19,118 nt of DNA. Origin: Actinomycetota bacterium. GTDB lineage: Bacteria > Actinomycetota > Actinomycetes > Nanopelagicales > Nanopelagicaceae. The notes below the pieces were generated by a model. The model ran no database searches and had not been told where the DNA came from. It was given only the letters and a program-made list of their open reading frames with translations. Position numbers and translations under genes: made by a program. The DNA lies in the NCBI GenBank assembly GCA_947487595.1, contig CANKXJ010000011.1:1-19118 (forward strand), given 5' to 3'. Below are positions 6,932-14,304 of the stretch, in pieces. How positions within the stretch are numbered: position 1 is the first letter of the stretch; each line of letters begins with the position of its first letter.

Positions 6932-9247
6932 GTGGCTAAGAAAAAATCTAAATCTAAAAGCGGCGCAGTAGGTGGTGCGCTCGGAAGAGGCTTAGCTGGA
7001 ATCTGGCGATTCATCGCAAAAATTCTTGGTAACTCAGTTCGCTTCATTGCACGTGGTGCTCGTGATTTAGATCCAGCACATCAACGCGATGGAATGGCCT
7101 TTCTCATTCTTATTCTCGCACTGGTTGCAACGGCCGGAACATGGTTTCATGCCGACAATATTGTGGGTCGTGCGGTCTATGCATTTGTTTATGGTGGCTT
7201 TGGTCGCATCGGTTTTGCCACACCCATTGTTTTGATTTATTTTGCTTTTAAACTATTCAGAAGCCCTGAGGACAAAGCTACTTTAGGGCGCGTAGTAGTT
7301 GGTACTTTGGCGCTACTTCTTTCGTCAACTGGTATTTCGCATTTGCTCAACGGTTCTGTTGGCACAGGTGCCACGGCAATGCGTGAAGGAGGCGGCTGGA
7401 TTGGTTATGCAGTAACCACGCCGTTGGTTTCATTGATGACTTCAGTGCTGACCTATCCAGTATTAATCATCATTTTCATTTTTGGTTTACTTGTTGTAAC
7501 TGCAACACCGGTTTCACAACTTCTAGATCGTTTCACATCCAGCATTAGTTGGTTATGGTCCAAGCGACCTGAAAGACCCATCAAGGTTGAAGGTTTCGAA
7601 ATCACAGATACTCCACCTTTTGAAACACCGATTGTTGCTGGCTGGAATGAACCAGTGGAAGAAGATGAGGAGCTAGATGAAGAGAGCTTTGATGAAGAGT
7701 TCACTGTTCCGATTCCGATATCTCCGGTAGTAACTGCACAAACAGTTACGAGGCGACCTGAACAACTCTTACTCACCCCTGATTCAACATATGAACTACC
7801 GCCCGCCGATTTGCTGCGCACTGGACCTGCCGCCAAAGCTAAGAGCAAAGCTAATGAATTAGTAGTTGCAGCACTGACAGAAGTCTTTGCACAGTTTGAA
7901 ATCGATGCGCTAGTAACTGGCTTTATGCGCGGGCCAACGGTTACGCGCTATGAAGTTGAGCTAGGAAATGCCGTGAAAGTCGAGCGCATTACCGCCCTTT
8001 CTAAGAATATTTCTTATGCCGTTGCCAGTGGTGATGTGCGAATTCTTTCGCCAATTCCAGGTAAATCAGCGGTGGGAATTGAAATCCCAAATGCAGATCG
8101 TGAAATCGTTGCACTAGGCGATGTTTTGCGCTCATCTGTTGCCGGTCAAGATCACCACCCCATGTTGGTTGCACTTGGAAAAGATGTTGAAGGCAACTTT
8201 GTCTGTGCAAACCTTGCAAAAATGCCTCATTTATTAGTTGCGGGCGCGACCGGTGCTGGTAAATCTTCAATGATTAACGCCATGATTACTTCGATTTTAG
8301 TGCGTGCCACACCGGATGAAGTTCGCTTAGTTCTCATCGATCCCAAGCGCGTTGAACTCACTGCCTATGAGGGCATTCCACATTTAATTACACCCATTAT
8401 TACTAATCCAAAAAAGGCTGCTGATGCGCTGACTTGGGTAGTGCGCGAGATGGATTTGCGCTATGAAGATCTTTCAACTTTTGGTTTTAGACACATAGAT
8501 GATTTTAATAAGGCCGTTCGTGCCGGCAAGGTAATCGTGCCTCCTGGGAGTGATCGCACAGTTGAGCCTTATCCATACCTACTTGTCATCATTGATGAGC
8601 TTGCAGATTTGATGATTGTGGCAGCCAAGGAAGTGGAAGAATCAGTTGTGCGCATTACACAGCTAGCTAGATCAGCTGGCATTCACTTAGTCCTTGCCAC
8701 CCAGCGCCCCTCGGTGGATGTTGTTACTGGCCTAATTAAGGCAAACGTTCCTTCCAGGCTCTCATTTGCCACGAGTTCTTTGGCAGATAGCCGAGTTATT
8801 TTAGATAGCCCAGGTGCTGAAAAACTTGTTGGACAAGGTGATGCTCTCTTTATTCCTATGGGAGCTAGCCGAGCAGTTCGTATTCAAGGTGCATATGTTT
8901 CAGAGCGTGAAATTGAAGCGGTTACAACACATGTGAAAAAGCAGTTGAAACCACGTTATCGCGATGATGTTACTGCCGTTCAATCACATCCCAAGATGGT
9001 TGATAAAGAGATCGGTGATGATTTAGATATTTTGTTACAAGCAGTTGAATTAGTTGTTGGAACCCAGTTTGGTTCAACATCAATGTTGCAAAGAAAACTT
9101 CGCATTGGTTTTGCTAAAGCTGGACGTCTGATGGATCTGATGGAGTCTCGGGGAATTGTTGGACCATCTGAAGGATCCAAGGCCAGAGCAGTTTTGGTTA
9201 AGCCAGATGAACTTGACTCGGTAATTGCAACGTTGCGGGATTACTAA
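6932..9247 (+). CDS. ftsK: DNA translocase FtsK/SpoIIIE
   Basis: FtsK pumps DNA at the division septum during chromosome segregation. From the GTG at 6932 it is 771 residues. The order is: a short Lys-rich N-terminus (AKKKSKSKSG), about four membrane segments between residues 54 and 200, a short acidic linker around residues 240-256, the motor domain with Walker A GATGAGKS at residues 438-445 and Walker B LLVIIDELADLM about 130 residues later, and a C-terminal winged-helix gamma domain (about residues 695-771) containing GSTSMLQRKLRIGFAKA. The linker is much shorter than in E. coli FtsK. A start at the in-frame ATG 6923 would add three residues; the promoter spacing favours the GTG. Confidence 0.95.
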   Translation: MAKKKSKSKSGAVGGALGRGLAGIWRFIAKILGNSVRFIARGARDLDPAHQRDGMAFLILILALVATAGTWFHADNIVGRAVYAFVYGGFGRIGFATPIVLIYFAFKLFRSPEDKATLGRVVVGTLALLLSSTGISHLLNGSVGTGATAMREGGGWIGYAVTTPLVSLMTSVLTYPVLIIIFIFGLLVVTATPVSQLLDRFTSSISWLWSKRPERPIKVEGFEITDTPPFETPIVAGWNEPVEEDEELDEESFDEEFTVPIPISPVVTAQTVTRRPEQLLLTPDSTYELPPADLLRTGPAAKAKSKANELVVAALTEVFAQFEIDALVTGFMRGPTVTRYEVELGNAVKVERITALSKNISYAVASGDVRILSPIPGKSAVGIEIPNADREIVALGDVLRSSVAGQDHHPMLVALGKDVEGNFVCANLAKMPHLLVAGATGAGKSSMINAMITSILVRATPDEVRLVLIDPKRVELTAYEGIPHLITPIITNPKKAADALTWVVREMDLRYEDLSTFGFRHIDDFNKAVRAGKVIVPPGSDRTVEPYPYLLVIIDELADLMIVAAKEVEESVVRITQLARSAGIHLVLATQRPSVDVVTGLIKANVPSRLSFATSSLADSRVILDSPGAEKLVGQGDALFIPMGASRAVRIQGAYVSEREIEAVTTHVKKQLKPRYRDDVTAVQSHPKMVDKEIGDDLDILLQAVELVVGTQFGSTSMLQRKLRIGFAKAGRLMDLMESRGIVGPSEGSKARAVLVKPDELDSVIATLRDY

Positions 9248-9260
9248 CACAACCTTTCCT

Positions 9261-9285
9261 GGGGGTTAACACAGATTTCACCCCC
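9261..9285 (+). repeat. Inverted repeat / hairpin after ftsK
   Basis: GGGGGT (9261-9266) pairs perfectly with ACCCCC (9280-9285) across a 13-base loop, 13 bases after the ftsK stop. No T-run follows, so it would be an atypical terminator. It could instead be an RNA-stabilising hairpin or an operator for the downstream gene. Confidence 0.45.
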
Positions 9286-9319
9286 TGTTCTCACACCGCT
9301 CTATAGCCACGGGGTCTGC

Positions 9320-9336
9320 CCTAGTTCTAGACTAGG
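9320..9336. repeat. CTAG-rich inverted repeat upstream of rodZ-like gene
   Basis: CCTAG and CTAGG form a 5-bp stem around TTCTAGA, so the 17-base element holds three CTAG tetramers (9321, 9327, 9332). CTAG is generally scarce in bacterial DNA, so the cluster is noticeable. It lies about 40 bases upstream of the rodZ-like start and could be a protein-binding site near its promoter. Confidence 0.4.
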
Positions 9337-9377
9337 CCTCTCATATTAAAAGTAATTTCCCTTAAGGACCAGTCACG

Positions 9378-10113
9378 ATGTCACTTGGATCTTTGATTGC
9401 TAAGGCGCGTAAAGACGCGGGCCTTTCCACTTGAAGATTTGGCTGCCAAAACCAATATTCGACTCAGCGTTTTGAGTGAAATAGAAAAAAATAATTTTTC
9501 CCACTGCGGCGGCGAAACCTATGCTCGTGGCCACGTGCGCAACATCGCCTCAATATTGAAAGCTGATCAAAAAGAGTTCATCCGCCTCTATGAAGAAGAA
9601 CAAGGCGGTGAAACCCGGTCAATGAAAGATTTGCTGATTGAAAATAGCGTTATGCGTTTACCAGACGAAGCGCGCAAAGTTTCTTGGAAAGTCCTTGTGA
9701 TAATCTCTGTAGCTTCACTTTTTGTAGTTGGTATTGCCCAAGTAGTAATTTCAAATATCAATACGAATGATGTGGTCGGTGCAGCGCCTACTGCAAGTGC
9801 ATCACCAACAGCTGCTGAATCACCATCGGCAGAACCTTCTGCTCAAAGTACTTTCTCAACTGGAAGCGGTGTTGAAGTAATCATTGAGGCTGCCCGTGCT
9901 AAGTCATGGCTCTTTGTCTCTGATGCTGCGGGCAAAATTCTCTTTAGTGGTCAAGTATCACGTGGGGCAGTTAAGTCATTTTCCTCAGATTCACAACTCA
10001 ATCTTAAAGTTGGAAATGCTGGGGGTGTAGATCTGAAAGTAAATGGCAAGAAAGTTGAAGTCCTTGGCGTCGATGGTGAGGTAGTTAGCGTGTCGTATGG
10101 AGTCGATTCATAA
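9378..10113 (+). CDS. RodZ-like membrane HTH protein with an apparent frameshift
   Basis: The gene encodes an N-terminal helix-turn-helix domain of the RodZ type, one membrane segment (VLVIISVASLFVVGIAQVVI), an Ala/Ser/Pro-rich linker and a C-terminal DUF4115-like beta domain. RodZ family proteins link cytoplasmic MreB or division proteins to the envelope. The ATG at 9378 follows a good AAGGA site and reads MSLGSLIAKARKDAGLST before a TGA at 9432. The family pattern continues in the +1 frame as LEDLAAKTNIRLSVLSEIE. Removing one base near 9429 restores a single 244-residue reading frame. This may be a sequencing error, a true mutation or recoding. A TTG at 9397 opens the second frame but would replace the first HTH helix with unrelated residues, so I reject it as the start. 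Confidence 0.8.
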
Positions 10114-10118
10114 CACGC

Positions 10119-10131
10119 TAAGATTTGCCAA
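10119..10131 (+). promoter_or_regulatory. rimO promoter -10 with leaderless start spacing
   Basis: TAAGAT at 10119-10124 fits TANNNT and stands seven bases before the ATG at 10132. No Shine-Dalgarno is present. This suggests a leaderless message starting at rimO, separate from the rodZ-like gene upstream. Confidence 0.62.
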
Positions 10132-11487
10132 ATGAAGCGCACCGTAGCAGTTGTCACTTTAGGGTGCTCTCGAAATGAAGTTGATTCAGAGGAGTTGGCT
10201 GGTCGTTTAGCAGCCGATGGTTGGACCTTAGTTGATGATGTTGAATCAGCTGAAGTTGCCTTAGTAAATACATGTGGATTTATTGAATCAGCTAAAAAAG
10301 ATTCTATCGATGCCTTATTAGAGGCAAACTCACTCAAAGGACATGGCCAGACGCGAGCAGTGGTTGCGGTGGGATGCATGGCTGAGCGTTACGGCAATGA
10401 GTTAGCAGAAGCCCTACCTGACACAGATGCGATCTTAAGCTTTGATGACTATCAAGATATCTCTGCACGGTTGCAATCAATCGTTGCAGGTAATTCACAT
10501 ACGCCTCATATTCCACGTGATCGTCGCGCTCTCTTGCCTATTGCTCCAGCTGATCGCGCTGAGACGCGCGAGAGCAGTGAGTTTTCCCGCAAGCGCTTAG
10601 GTGATGCACCATGGGCGCCACTTAAAATTGCATCTGGCTGTGATCGTCGTTGCTCTTTCTGCGCAATTCCATATTTCAGAGGTTCATTTATTTCACGCCG
10701 CCCCCATGAGATCTTGGATGAGGCACGTTGGCTAGTTGCCAATGGAGTAACAGAGCTCTTCTTAGTCAGTGAAAATACAACCTCCTATGGAAAAGATTTA
10801 GGTGATCTTCAGTTGATGGAGAAGATGCTGCCTGAGATTGCAGCTATCGAAGGAGTGGAGCGAGTGCGACTTTCATACCTGCAGCCTGCAGAGATGCGGC
10901 CAACTTTGATTCAAGCGATGATTGCAACGCCAAAGACGGCTCCTTATTTTGATCTATCTTTTCAACACTCATCGCCAACAGTGCTGCGCCGAATGCGCCG
11001 CTTTGGCGATAATGAAAAGTTCCTGCATTTAATCAATCAAATCCGAGTTTTATCTCCCGAGGCTGGAATTCGCTCTAACTTTATTGTGGGCTTCCCAGGT
11101 GAGACACAAGAGGATTTTGATGAGTTAGCAAGGTTCATCACTGAGGCTAAGTTAGACGCAGTGGGAATCTTTGGTTACTCTGATGAAGATAACACCGAAG
11201 CGCTAAAAATTGATGGCAAGATTGATGAAGAAGTTATAGCCCAGCGCGTGGAAACACTTTCTTCTTTGGCTGATGAGATGGTTTCACTGCGGGCACAAGC
11301 GCGCATAGGTGAAACTATCCGAGTTTTGATCGAAGATACCGAACTACAAGAAGGTCGCGCAGCCCACCAAGGTCCAGAAGTGGATGGAACCACTACTTTT
11401 ATCGGGACAGATTTTAAAGCGGGCCAGTATGTAGATGCTATGGTCATTGATTCCATGGGTGCTGATTTGGTGGCAAAACCTCTATGA
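10132..11487 (+). CDS. rimO: Ribosomal protein S12 methylthiotransferase RimO
   Basis: RimO is a radical-SAM enzyme with two iron-sulfur clusters that adds a methylthio group to an aspartate of ribosomal protein S12. The N-terminal UPF0004 domain supplies three cysteines (TLGCSRNEVDSEE, NTCGFIESAK and GCMAERY), and the radical-SAM motif CDRRCSFC has C170, C174 and C177. The LGCSRNEVDSE opening is of RimO rather than MiaB type. A C-terminal TRAM-like domain ends in GADLVAKPL. At 451 residues it has normal length. The gene ends in an ATGA overlap with pgsA, indicating coupled translation. It appears to begin its own transcript reading into pgsA, cinA and clgR. Confidence 0.95.
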   Translation: MKRTVAVVTLGCSRNEVDSEELAGRLAADGWTLVDDVESAEVALVNTCGFIESAKKDSIDALLEANSLKGHGQTRAVVAVGCMAERYGNELAEALPDTDAILSFDDYQDISARLQSIVAGNSHTPHIPRDRRALLPIAPADRAETRESSEFSRKRLGDAPWAPLKIASGCDRRCSFCAIPYFRGSFISRRPHEILDEARWLVANGVTELFLVSENTTSYGKDLGDLQLMEKMLPEIAAIEGVERVRLSYLQPAEMRPTLIQAMIATPKTAPYFDLSFQHSSPTVLRRMRRFGDNEKFLHLINQIRVLSPEAGIRSNFIVGFPGETQEDFDELARFITEAKLDAVGIFGYSDEDNTEALKIDGKIDEEVIAQRVETLSSLADEMVSLRAQARIGETIRVLIEDTELQEGRAAHQGPEVDGTTTFIGTDFKAGQYVDAMVIDSMGADLVAKPL

Positions 11488-12026
11488 AGTTGCCAGGATT
11501 TGTTACTCCCAACTTTATAACCGTCATGCGTTTGCTACTTGTGCCAGTTGGCGCTTATACACTTTTTAAAAATGGTGGCGATGATCCAACGTGGCAGTAC
11601 ATTTCCTGGTGTGTCTTTTTCATTCTTGGATTGAGCGATGTTCTAGATGGCAACTTAGCACGTAGTCGTAACACCATTACTGAGTTTGGCAAATTTCTAG
11701 ATCCAGTTGCTGACAAGGTAATGATCGGCACTGCCATGATTTCCCTATCAATTCTTGGGCGGATGCCATGGTGGATCACCATTGTTATCTTGGCTCGAGA
11801 GATAGGAATTACGATTTTTCGTTTGATGACTATCAATCGAGGAGTCATTGCCGCCAACAAGGGTGGCAAGATCAAGGCTACGATGCAAAACTTTGGAGTG
11901 GGCTTCTATGTCTTGCCCCTGAGCTCCTCGCTCTACTGGTTCCGTGATGGGTTTATGTATATAGCGGTGACTTTGACTATCGTTACCGGGGCTTACTATG
12001 TAAAATCAGCGTTCACTAAGGGTTAG
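11484..12026 (+). CDS. pgsA: CDP-diacylglycerol-glycerol-3-phosphate 3-phosphatidyltransferase
   Basis: This 180-residue membrane enzyme makes phosphatidylglycerol phosphate, the precursor of phosphatidylglycerol and cardiolipin. The CDP-alcohol phosphotransferase signature is complete: D52, D55-G56, A59-R60, G69, D73 and D77 in SDVLDGNLAR...GKFLDPVADK. Several hydrophobic segments surround it (for example ISWCVFFILGL before the motif and WITIVILAREIGITIF after it). The start overlaps the rimO stop. The order pgsA-cinA-clgR is conserved in Actinobacteria, which supports PgsA over other CDP-alcohol transferases, though the exact alcohol acceptor is inferred from context and length. Confidence 0.93.
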   Translation: MKLPGFVTPNFITVMRLLLVPVGAYTLFKNGGDDPTWQYISWCVFFILGLSDVLDGNLARSRNTITEFGKFLDPVADKVMIGTAMISLSILGRMPWWITIVILAREIGITIFRLMTINRGVIAANKGGKIKATMQNFGVGFYVLPLSSSLYWFRDGFMYIAVTLTIVTGAYYVKSAFTKG

Positions 12027-12037
12027 GAAAGAAGAGC

Positions 12038-12529
12038 ATGTCGTTACCTATCGAAATCATCAGCCTTGCCGCGCAAGTAGTTGAAGACTTACGTGCTCGT
12101 GGTGAAACCATTAGTACGGCTGAATCTTTAACTGCAGGAGCTGTTAGCTCTGCCATCGTTACGATCGCCGGGGCATCTGATGTTTTTGTCGGTGGCACAA
12201 CTGCCTATCGCGATGAGATAAAGATTTCACATTTGGGAATTGATCCAGCCCTCATTGCCAAACACTCTGCGATCAGTGAAGAAGTTGCGATTGCCATGGC
12301 TCAAGGTGCGCTGAAGTCATTTGGAACAACATGGGCAATTGGCACCACAGGAGTTGCTGGTCCTAACCCAATCGATGGTCACCCTGTGGGTGCGGTGTGG
12401 GTAGCAATTGTGGGCCCTGTATGTCAGAGCATCGAATTATCCTTATCTGGTGAGCGAGAATCTGTGCGAAACGCAGCTACAGCAAGCGCCATTGCCACCT
12501 TTGCGCGTATCCTTAGGAACCGAGCGTAA
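12038..12529 (+). CDS. cinA: CinA C-terminal domain protein (nicotinamide-nucleotide amidase)
   Basis: This 163-residue protein corresponds to the CinA C-terminal (PncC) domain, which deamidates nicotinamide mononucleotide and so recycles a by-product of NAD-dependent DNA ligase. The active-site region reads TAESLTAG, with S30 as the likely catalytic Ser; most members have a GG pair where this has AG. GTTGVAGPNPIDGHPVGAVWVA near residues 104-125 is also characteristic. The N-terminal COG1058 domain of full-length CinA is absent, as in other stand-alone PncC proteins. A run AGGAAAGAAG just before the ATG serves as ribosome-binding site. It lies between pgsA and clgR as in other Actinobacteria. 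Confidence 0.92.
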   Translation: MSLPIEIISLAAQVVEDLRARGETISTAESLTAGAVSSAIVTIAGASDVFVGGTTAYRDEIKISHLGIDPALIAKHSAISEEVAIAMAQGALKSFGTTWAIGTTGVAGPNPIDGHPVGAVWVAIVGPVCQSIELSLSGERESVRNAATASAIATFARILRNRA

Positions 12530-12530
12530 A

Positions 12531-12540
12531 AAAGGAGGTG
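12531..12540 (+). promoter_or_regulatory. Strong Shine-Dalgarno site for clgR
   Basis: AAAGGAGGTG is a near-perfect complement to the 16S rRNA tail and stands five bases before the GTG at 12546. It is the strongest such site in the window. It fixes the clgR start, even though the open frame runs back into cinA to 12408. Confidence 0.85.
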
Positions 12541-12545
12541 GGCCC

Positions 12546-12812
12546 GTGGTTCTAGTTCGTCAAGCAGTTGGTCTCACACTTCGCGCTGCCCGCACATCAC
12601 AAAATCGCACATTGCGCGATGTTGCACGTGATGCCCGTGTCTCACTGGGTTACTTATCAGAAGTAGAACGTGGACAAAAAGAAGCATCATCTGAACTTCT
12701 AAACGCAATTTGTGTTGCACTAGGTCTTTCTCTTTCTGGTGTTTTCAATGATGTAGCACTTGAGTTAAAGAGCCGCGAGAGCGTCACTCTTACTGTCGTC
12801 GATGCCGCTTAA
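12546..12812 (+). CDS. clgR: ClgR family helix-turn-helix transcriptional regulator
   Basis: This 88-residue protein is a compact Cro/CI-type HTH regulator. The HTH core is RTLRDVARDARVSLGYLSEVERGQKEASSELL. Position directly after pgsA-cinA and its sequence identify it as ClgR, which in Streptomyces, Corynebacterium and Mycobacterium activates clp protease genes and other stress genes. The GTG start is set by a strong ribosome-binding site. The protein ends in VVDAA; in Streptomyces, two C-terminal alanines target ClgR for Clp proteolysis, so the same control may operate here. It is somewhat shorter than mycobacterial ClgR. Its last codons overlap the start of the downstream TetR gene by 11 bases. 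Confidence 0.9.
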   Translation: MVLVRQAVGLTLRAARTSQNRTLRDVARDARVSLGYLSEVERGQKEASSELLNAICVALGLSLSGVFNDVALELKSRESVTLTVVDAA

Positions 12813-13326
12813 TAAATACGCACCACAAGCTGCAACACATCGCCGCACACAAAGTGCAATCCTTGAAGGCGCTAAGGCCTTAATTTCAACTGTTGGCTTA
12901 GCCAAGATGTCTATGATTGAAATCGCTGACACATCCCAAGTTTCCAGAGCAACTCTCTATAACCACTACCGAGATAAAGAATCAGTACTTGCCGCGCTCT
13001 GTGATTCAGAGATCCGCAGATTAGTAAGCATCGCCCAAAGCGCACCAAATCCCACAGATTCCCTAGAAGTTTTATCAATCCAGATTTCATCAGATAGCGC
13101 TCTTGCCAAGATGCGTATTTCCGATCCTGCGCCATTGACTCAAGTCATGGCAGCAGCTAGTCATCCACTCTGGATGCAGTTCAATGACGCACTTGCAATG
13201 ATTCTTGGTTCACAGGTCTTAGCTGACCTTGCAACGCGCTGGTTAATCGGCCAAGTGATTCAACCTCTTACCCCAGAGGATTCCAGACTCCAAGCAGAGT
13301 TTCTTATTGCACGTGCGAATCTCTGA
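12802..13326 (+). CDS. TetR/AcrR family transcriptional regulator
   Basis: This 174-residue protein has an N-terminal TetR DNA-binding domain (about residues 15-60) with the HTH segment MIEIADTSQVSRATLYNHYRDKESVLAAL. The C-terminal part is the usual helical ligand/dimer domain and shows no recognisable subfamily. The ATG lies inside the last codons of clgR and has no separate ribosome-binding site, so translation is probably coupled to clgR. Its tail overlaps the start of the DUF3046 gene. A TetR gene in this position is not part of the standard clgR-recA order as I know it. Target and effector are unknown; the following alpha/beta hydrolase is a possible partner only by proximity. Confidence 0.9.
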   Translation: MPLNKYAPQAATHRRTQSAILEGAKALISTVGLAKMSMIEIADTSQVSRATLYNHYRDKESVLAALCDSEIRRLVSIAQSAPNPTDSLEVLSIQISSDSALAKMRISDPAPLTQVMAAASHPLWMQFNDALAMILGSQVLADLATRWLIGQVIQPLTPEDSRLQAEFLIARANL

Positions 13327-13507
13327 TCTTCGTGAGCGTTTAGCGCTTTCATTTGGCGAGCATTCACACTTTCCCACCGATATTGCCATCTCAGAGTTAG
13401 GTAGCAAAACTGTTAATGAGGCCTTAGCCGCTGGGCTTGAGGCAGATGAGATTTGGAAAGCGGTATGTAAGGCGCATCCTAAAGAGACAGAAAAATATAA
13501 GTACTAA
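13313..13507 (+). CDS. DUF3046 domain protein
   Basis: This small 64-residue protein matches the actinobacterial DUF3046 family: MRISDLRERLALSFGE at the start, then LGSKTVNEALAAGLEADEIWKAVCKA, where the TVNEALAAG and WKAVC stretches are family hallmarks. Function is unknown; the family is usually found between clgR and recA, as here. I chose the GTG at 13313 because it gives the canonical MRI/MRL opening; a TTG two codons upstream is in frame. The start lies within the end of the TetR gene (14-base overlap), so it is probably translated by coupling. Confidence 0.88.
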   Translation: MRISDLRERLALSFGEHSHFPTDIAISELGSKTVNEALAAGLEADEIWKAVCKAHPKETEKYKY

Positions 13508-13509
13508 CA

Positions 13510-14304
13510 ATGAGCCTTGTTACAACCCTGACGCAAACAAATCCGTCATATCCACCTTTAGTTTTAATTCATGGATTGGGATCAGCTGCAAGCGCATTTA
13601 AACCCATCATCCCTGCACTCTCACAGAGTTTTCGTGTGATTACGGTGGATCTGCCAGGTCATGGCCAAAGCCCCTATAACAAAGCTCAGGCAATGGATCC
13701 CAGATCACTTAGCCGAGCAATCTTTCAGACCATAGAGAGTGAATATGGGGTACATGAGTTTCATGTTGCAGGCAATTCACTCGGTGGCTGGATTGCACTT
13801 GAAATGGCTGCAGATCAACCGCAACGCATTAAATCCCTAACCGGGATTGCACCTGCTGGTCTATGGCTAAAGCCAGCGCCAGAGCGTGAGATGAAAGAAG
13901 CGAGATCTTATTATGTAGCCCGCTTATTTAGGCCACTTATTCGTATCGGACTTAACTCAAAGATACTGCGATGGATTGGCTTTGCAACAGTGAGTCCTAG
14001 ATGGCGCGAACTCAGTTATGAGGTTTGCTATGAGGCTGCACACGCGATGCTTAACTGCCCTGGTTATTTTCCTGCCTGGGATGGAATGTTAGGAAAACGC
14101 TTTGAGGCCCATGTTCCAGAGAGTCTTCCAGTAACAATCCTCTTTGGCGATACAGATAACACCTTGCCATATCCAGTATCTCAAGAGCGCTCGCTAGCAC
14201 CTACTCATAGCACGTGGTTAGTCATTGAAAACTGTGGCCATGCACCGATGTGGGATTATCCGGAACTGATGGTAAAAATCATTAGCCAAACTAGTGAGCG
14301 ATAA
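13510..14304 (+). CDS. Alpha/beta hydrolase
   Basis: This 264-residue protein has the alpha/beta-hydrolase fold. The oxyanion segment LIHGLGS is near residue 20, the nucleophile elbow GNSLGG puts the Ser at residue 90, the acid is D214 or D216 in FGDTDN, and the catalytic His is H244 in NCGHAPMWDYPE. The triad is therefore complete. There is no signal peptide. Such enzymes include esterases, C-C hydrolases and haloperoxidase-like proteins, and the substrate cannot be read from sequence. The ATG lies two bases after the DUF3046 stop without a clear Shine-Dalgarno, so it belongs to the same message. Its stop overlaps the converging yaaA stop by 14 bases. Confidence 0.9.
   Translation: MSLVTTLTQTNPSYPPLVLIHGLGSAASAFKPIIPALSQSFRVITVDLPGHGQSPYNKAQAMDPRSLSRAIFQTIESEYGVHEFHVAGNSLGGWIALEMAADQPQRIKSLTGIAPAGLWLKPAPEREMKEARSYYVARLFRPLIRIGLNSKILRWIGFATVSPRWRELSYEVCYEAAHAMLNCPGYFPAWDGMLGKRFEAHVPESLPVTILFGDTDNTLPYPVSQERSLAPTHSTWLVIENCGHAPMWDYPELMVKIISQTSER

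Noticed and set aside
7453..7848. 131-codon open frame on the minus strand
   Set aside because: It lies opposite the ftsK linker, is a Ser-rich antisense reading of acidic codons, and has no start signal or family resemblance.
9397..10113. Open frame with a TTG start at 9397 as the true start of the RodZ-like gene
   Set aside because: It would replace the first HTH helix with unrelated residues (MLRRVKTRAFP), while the ATG at 9378 has a good ribosome-binding site and the correct family opening in the other frame.
9951..10379. 142-codon open frame on the minus strand
   Set aside because: It is antisense to the rodZ-like 3' end and the rimO 5' end, both of which carry clear conserved domains.
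12408..12545. Extended clgR frame starting at 12408
   Set aside because: It overlaps cinA in another frame, while a near-perfect Shine-Dalgarno marks the GTG at 12546 and the HTH begins there.
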